Below, in pieces: positions 62,832 through 64,000 of a DNA stretch of 64,000 bases; position 1 is the stretch's first letter, and the number at the start of each line of letters is the position of its first letter. A program made the translations under genes and the position numbers. The stretch lies in assembly GCA_041749255.1 (NCBI GenBank), contig JBGTBR010000034.1, forward strand, positions 1-64,000. The letters run 5' to 3'. The notes beneath the pieces are model-generated. The model was not told the origin of the DNA. It did not search any database and saw only the letters and a program-made list of their open reading frames with translations. This DNA is from JABDLO01 sp041749255. GTDB taxonomy: Bacteria; Bacteroidota; Bacteroidia; Chitinophagales; Saprospiraceae.

Positions 62832-63473
62832 ATGTATAGATTCAGATGCATTTTTTCCCTTTTGCTTATCGCAGCGTACGGTTGTTTTTCCTTAAATAAT
62901 GAAGAAAAAGACAGTTATGTTCAAACGGGGACATCTTTGGGCAGAGATTCCTGGCAAAAACCAGAACTGGTCATTGAGGCTTTGGGTGACATTTCTGACA
63001 AAACCATAGTAGACATTGGGGCGGGTACAGGTTATTTTACATTTAGGCTGGCATTCAAAGCGAAAAAGGTCATTGCTGCTGAAATTGATCCCAATTTGAT
63101 TGAATTAATGGAAATCTTTAAAGCCAACCTCCCAAATGATATTCAGGATAGAATTGAAATAAGGATGGTTGACCCCATGGATCCAAAATTAACACCAAAT
63201 GAAGCTGACATAGCCATACTCATCAATACCATCACCTATATAACACATCCTTTAGAATATTTACAGTTAATTCAGGAATATCTTCCCGCTCATGGAGAGA
63301 TCATGATCGTTGATTTTAAAAGAAAATTCATAGATGTTGATGCTCCACCTTTGTCAGAAAGGCTCGAAAGTGATACCCTTGTAGTATGGCTGGAAAAGGC
63401 AGGATATTCTGATATTGAAGATTTTCAAAATATTCTTGATCATCAGTATATTATAAAAGCAACCAAAAAATAA
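62832..63473 (+). CDS. Class I SAM-dependent methyltransferase with a lipoprotein signal
   Basis: The N-terminus is a lipoprotein signal ending IAAYGC (Cys18), then a short linker with GRDSWQKPE, and a complete Rossmann methyltransferase domain: VDIGAGTGYF (residues 60-69), the acidic end of strand 2 in AAEIDPNLIEL and NEADIAILINTITYI, the post-IV region. Because SAM is not normally available outside the cytoplasm, either the signal is not cleaved or the protein acts in an unusual way. Gene order suggests a role with the cell-wall genes before it. No further homologue is named with confidence. Confidence 0.75.
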   Translation: MYRFRCIFSLLLIAAYGCFSLNNEEKDSYVQTGTSLGRDSWQKPELVIEALGDISDKTIVDIGAGTGYFTFRLAFKAKKVIAAEIDPNLIELMEIFKANLPNDIQDRIEIRMVDPMDPKLTPNEADIAILINTITYITHPLEYLQLIQEYLPAHGEIMIVDFKRKFIDVDAPPLSERLESDTLVVWLEKAGYSDIEDFQNILDHQYIIKATKK

Positions 63474-63799
63474 ATATCGAAAAGGCAAGGTTCGGGTAGT
63501 TAAAGAATAATTAACTACTAATAAATAAATTGAATGGCAACGGGAAATCTAAGTATTCCAATCCTACAGAATATATACTTACGCAGGTTTCTAATTCATT
63601 TTTTAGTTTACCCTATGTATAAATCAGCTCAAAAAAACTGCACTAAATAGTCGCAACCATTGAAATACAAGGGCATTTTTATTTTTTCCTCACAGAATTA
63701 GATTTTAATTACATATTAAAATTATTTTTAATATGATGGCATGAATTTTGCTTTATTTTGATTGAGGCTTAAACTATTTAATGAATTTCTTGACTTGGG
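63474..63799. other. Intergenic region before the last gene
   Basis: AT-rich and without a supportable gene. An ATG at 63781 opens a frame of about 33 codons out of phase with the next gene and is judged spurious. No terminator was recognised after the methyltransferase. Confidence 0.4.
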
Positions 63800-64000
63800 A
63801 TGAAAACTACAATACCTTTATTTTTAATATTTCTTTTTTATTTCACAAACGGAATAGCGTCTTTTACGCATTACACTTCTAATGTTGAAGAAGAATTAAC
63901 TAAGCGATTCTCATTTCCAGATTCTATATCCAGAGAAACTATATATGCTAAATATGTAAGACCCGGATGGTTTCGTTTCAACCTGGAAACAAAATTAAAC
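63800..64000 (+). CDS. 5' end of a secreted protein gene (partial)
   Basis: ATG at 63800 opens a frame that runs off the window after 67 codons. Residues 1-20 are a clear signal peptide (hydrophobic run LFLIFLFYFTNGIAS). The mature part seen so far (RETIYAKYVRPGWFRFN) does not identify a family. Confidence 0.6.
   Translation, partial: MKTTIPLFLIFLFYFTNGIASFTHYTSNVEEELTKRFSFPDSISRETIYAKYVRPGWFRFNLETKLN

Noticed and set aside
63781..63880. ATG frame opening before the last gene
   Set aside because: It closes after about 33 codons, while the frame from 63800 encodes a clear signal peptide and continues to the window edge.

Overview
The window is a chromosomal segment of an AT-rich member of the Bacteroidota, most likely Saprospiria- or Chitinophagales-like. 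Supporting signs are a short primary sigma factor without region 1.1, several promoters with the phylum's TAnnTTTG -7 box, a PorV/PorQ-type barrel protein, many lipoproteins, the rpsO-pnp gene order, and families typical of the phylum (DUF2911, PIG-L next to a sodium:solute symporter, YceI). The rank below phylum is inference.

Positions 1-5160 are accessory. A 3' gene end is followed by same-strand, loosely spaced single genes: a tandem pair of RlaP-like nucleotidyltransferases, a DUF1287 protein, a GNAT-like exported protein and an isoprenylcysteine methyltransferase-like protein. The spacers hold repeats and hairpins, ending in a degenerate 8-9 bp repeat tract.

Positions 5164-15700 form a distinctive module. 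A vanadium-haloperoxidase-like lipoprotein and an OmpR-type two-component system precede a seven-gene run: epimerase, DegT aminotransferase, hexapeptide acyltransferase, HisH-like and HisF-like subunits, N-acetyl sugar amidotransferase and a glycosyltransferase. Together they look able to make and transfer an acetamidino sugar for a surface polysaccharide. The HisF-like protein has Leu at the catalytic Asp11 position, so this is not histidine synthesis. The run ends at a decayed haloperoxidase copy whose last 183 bp match the 3' end of the intact gene with about five differences, so about 9.1 kb is bracketed by direct repeats.

Positions 15.9-26.6 kb hold two NTF2/SnoaL-like proteins, an EEP-family phosphatase, DUF2911, a membrane protein paired with an exported truncated-globin-like lipoprotein, and a minus-strand operon of PIG-L deacetylase, a 33-residue membrane microprotein and a sodium:solute symporter.

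Positions 26.7-34.6 kb are mostly housekeeping (mazG, rpsO, pnp, rpoD, purC), with a 110 bp direct repeat and a 7 bp minisatellite in front of rpsO. Positions 35-51 kb carry envelope and metabolic genes: a TolB-like lipoprotein, an M28 peptidase, a cytochrome-like lipoprotein, gamma-glutamyltransferase, PorV-like, LON-domain, YceI, sppA, deoxynucleoside kinase, folK, alanine symporter and UbiD. Positions 51-64 kb carry thyA, tRNA-Lys, RNase Z, a STAS protein, clpC, infC, an Atg22-like transporter, and an overlapping run of rimK, an AstE/AspA-type deacylase and dacB, followed closely by an exported methyltransferase. The window ends inside a secreted-protein gene. No rRNA gene, CRISPR array or transposase was seen.
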